Assembly (NCBI RefSeq): GCF_025857195.1
Contig: NZ_CP109787.1
Span: forward strand, 1,367,501 to 1,431,500
Length of the DNA stretch: 64,000 bases
Origin: Leisingera thetidis
GTDB lineage: Bacteria > Pseudomonadota > Alphaproteobacteria > Rhodobacterales > Rhodobacteraceae
Direction of reading: 5' to 3'
Made by a program: the position numbers and the translations under genes. Positions within the stretch are counted from its first letter, which is position 1, and each line of letters begins with the position of its first letter. The notes below the pieces were generated by a model. It was given only the letters and a program-made list of their open reading frames with translations, did no database searches and was not told the origin of the DNA. Shown here one piece after another: positions 62,249 through 64,000 of this stretch.

Positions 62249-63100
62249 ATGGTTCAACTCAGTGATCTGGTGGATCTGGGCCGCTATCCGATCGACCGGC
62301 CCGGCTCCAAGGCGTATGCGCGGCTGCTGGCGGATCTGCAGCGGGATCTGCAGGCCGACGGCTGCGCTGTGCTGCCCGGGTTCGTGCATCAGGACGGCAT
62401 TGCCAGGCTGGCGGCCGAGGCCGATGCCGTGGCGGACAACGGCCACAGGTCCTTCAGCCGCACCAATGCCTATTTCAGCCAGGATGACAGCACGCTGCCG
62501 CAGACCCATCCGGTGCGCCGGTTCTATGACCGCTCCAACGCCTTCATTCCGGCCGACAATTTCGGCGCCGGCAGCCCGCTGCGGGCGATTTACGAATTTG
62601 CCGGGTTCATGCCCTTTATCCGCGAGGCCCTGGGAGAGCCGGAGGACAGGTTTTTCCGCTATGATGATCCGCTGGCTGATGTGATCATCAACATGGTCGA
62701 GGAGGGGCAGGGCTTTCCCTGGCATTTCGACACCAACAATTACACCGTGACGCTGGCGATCCAGAACGGCGAAGCAGGCGGCGGATTCGAATATGCGCCG
62801 ATGCTGCGCACCCCGTGCGACGAGAATTACGACGGGGTGGCGCGGGTGCTGGCCGGCGGCTCGCCGCTGGTGCGCAGGCTGATGCTGCAGCCGGGCGACC
62901 TGCAGATTTTCCGCGGACGGTACTCGCTGCACCGGGTGGCGCCGGTCGAAGGCGCGCGGCGGCGTTATGTCGGCATCTTCTCCTTTGTCGAGAAGGCGGG
63001 CATGTGCGGCGGGGTGGAGCGCACCCGGCAGCTCTACGGGCGGGTGCTGCCCTGCCACTACGAGCGCGAGGGGCTGCGGGCCGACGCCCTGCGGGATTGA
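62249..63100 (+). CDS. 2OG-Fe(II) dioxygenase-like protein
   Basis: The 283-residue protein shows the double-stranded beta-helix iron triad of 2-oxoglutarate oxygenases: PWHFDTNNYTVTLAIQNGEA with an intact HxD, and a distal histidine and 2OG-binding arginine in LHRVAPVEGARRRYVGIFSF. The intact aspartate argues for hydroxylation rather than halogenation. It starts at ATG 62249 (MVQLSDLVDLGRYPIDRPGS); the frame stays open further upstream but nothing conserved precedes it. The substrate may be an amino acid or a small natural product; the family is known, the substrate is not. Confidence 0.82.
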   Translation: MVQLSDLVDLGRYPIDRPGSKAYARLLADLQRDLQADGCAVLPGFVHQDGIARLAAEADAVADNGHRSFSRTNAYFSQDDSTLPQTHPVRRFYDRSNAFIPADNFGAGSPLRAIYEFAGFMPFIREALGEPEDRFFRYDDPLADVIINMVEEGQGFPWHFDTNNYTVTLAIQNGEAGGGFEYAPMLRTPCDENYDGVARVLAGGSPLVRRLMLQPGDLQIFRGRYSLHRVAPVEGARRRYVGIFSFVEKAGMCGGVERTRQLYGRVLPCHYEREGLRADALRD

Positions 63101-63180
63101 CCGGCCGGGCGGAATGGCTGGACCTGATGCGGCCGAATGGGATAATTGACCGGCAGAAAGTCTGTGCAGGAAGGCCGCAT

Positions 63181-64000
63181 TTGCCCAAAGTGATTGTCCA
63201 TGTGCGGCGCCAGCACGCCGATTGCGATCTGTCCCGCAGCTTTCTTGAGCTTTACGGCATCATTGTGCGGATGTTCCGGGAGCAGGGCTTGCAGGCGGAA
63301 AGCCGGGTGATGGATCCCGATATCAAAAGCGGTCTGCGGCATACCGGCGACCGGCGGTTCGAGGACGGCAACCTGCACATTCTGGATGACCAGCACTTGC
63401 AGATGCCCAATGTGCTGAACGGGTCGATGGCCTATCTGGAGGGGTACTGGCACCTGGATCCCAAAGGCACCCGGGGGTTCAGCTCCATCGGCGGCAAGCC
63501 GTTCCGCGCGGACATGATCCCCTACAGATACGCGGCGCAGTTCTATGGCAAGCTGCAGGCAAAATGGAAGGACACGCGCCGGACCCGCTACAGTCCGCCC
63601 CGCGAGAGGGAGACCATTCCCCCGGGGTGCATTTCGGTCTTTTTCCAGGGGGCGCACCCGTACCGGACAGGGGCGACATCATTCACCGACATTTCCATGC
63701 TGCAGGATGTCCTGCAGGGGGCTGGCGGGCGGCCGGTGCTGGTCAAGCCGCACCCAAGGCTGGCGGATATCGGAACCATGACCGAGCTTGCGGAGATTGC
63801 TGCCCGGGACAGCCGGGTGGTGATCACCGGGGCCAACATACACGACATTGTGGCGGCCAGCTGCGCGACGGTTTCGGTGAACTCCTCGGTGGCCATCGAA
63901 GGGTTCCTGCACCGCACGCCGGCTGTTCTCTACGGCGTGTCGGACTTTCATCACTTCGCGGAAACCATCACTGGGCCGGGGCAGTTCGCCGGTGCGCTGG
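63181..64000 (+). CDS. Capsular polysaccharide/Kdo transferase-like protein (truncated by window edge)
   Basis: An open frame begins at TTG 63181 (LPKVIVHVRRQHADCDLSRS), six bases after AGGAAGG, and runs open to the window end for 273 codons. It carries VLVKPHPRLADIG and, near the end, ASCATVSVNSSVAIEGFLHR and TPAVLYGVSDFHHFAE, typical of the KpsC/KpsS-like capsule glycosyltransferase family that adds beta-linked Kdo or similar sugars. It is 80 bases after the 2OG oxygenase gene on the same strand. The C-terminus is missing, so the exact family is a fair but not certain call. Confidence 0.75.
   Translation, partial: MPKVIVHVRRQHADCDLSRSFLELYGIIVRMFREQGLQAESRVMDPDIKSGLRHTGDRRFEDGNLHILDDQHLQMPNVLNGSMAYLEGYWHLDPKGTRGFSSIGGKPFRADMIPYRYAAQFYGKLQAKWKDTRRTRYSPPRERETIPPGCISVFFQGAHPYRTGATSFTDISMLQDVLQGAGGRPVLVKPHPRLADIGTMTELAEIAARDSRVVITGANIHDIVAASCATVSVNSSVAIEGFLHRTPAVLYGVSDFHHFAETITGPGQFAGAL

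Overview
This window reads as chromosomal DNA of a high-GC alphaproteobacterium of the family Rhodobacteraceae, most likely the marine Roseobacter group (a Leisingera/Phaeobacter-like organism is my guess from gene content and order). Pointers are a form II CODH-like coxSLM cluster, a TRAP dicarboxylate system with its own two-component pair, an assimilatory sulfate operon with DUF2849 and DUF934 partners, a 407-residue HemA with an FNR-type box, Hint/RTX exoproteins, a RimB-RimK fusion and a recurrent GC-rich intergenic repeat. Gene density is about one per kb. No phage, IS element, CRISPR array, rRNA or replication origin was seen.

Layout. 1-7 kb: the end of an unidentified gene, a molybdo-flavin hydroxylase operon (coxS-coxL-coxM), a soluble chemoreceptor-like protein, infC with a probable AUA start, and two small unknowns. 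7-13 kb: minus-strand sulfate-assimilation cluster (cobA-DUF2849-cysI-cysH-DUF934, then fpr) facing a divergent Lrp-type regulator, then a DUF1127-like small gene and a LysR regulator. 14-22 kb: cytochrome P450, then dctB-dctD and dctP-dctQ-dctM, with tandem palindromes upstream of dctP. 22-30 kb: tpiA, two Fe-S assembly factors, an outer-membrane barrel, an NfeD/SPFH pair, RimB-RimK, tgt and a putative lipoprotein. 30-41 kb: lon, leucine-dehydrogenase family gene with Lrp regulator, an HU-like protein with a long tail, a tRNA region (two Val, three Asp) enclosing a small RTX protein, and an M20 peptidase. 41-53 kb: housekeeping genes (hemA, rodZ-like, ispG, a DsbA/M48 periplasmic pair, aminotransferase, AmiC-type amidase, phosphoesterase, PBP1A). 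53-64 kb: a Hint/RTX protein tail-overlapping mrcA, prfB, a DUF2189 membrane protein, an XRE regulator, ilvN and ilvB with a leader-peptide attenuator, a 2OG-Fe(II) oxygenase, and a truncated capsule-type glycosyltransferase running off the end.

How genes work together. Sulfate genes supply siroheme, APS reductase and sulfite reductase, with no flavoprotein subunit visible, so ferredoxin/Fpr is the likely electron source. DctB-DctD probably senses dicarboxylates and controls dctPQM through tandem sites 33 bp apart; the DctD-like protein has lost the Walker A lysine and GAFTGA loop, so it is unlikely to be a classical sigma-54 activator. Regulation visible in the DNA includes the ilvBN attenuator, the rare infC start codon, the FNR-type box before hemA, and a hairpin between dctP and dctQ. 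I saw no clear multi-gene defence or secondary-metabolite system. The most unusual signals are the degenerate DctD with its operators, the ilv leader, the infC start and the Hint/RTX gene.
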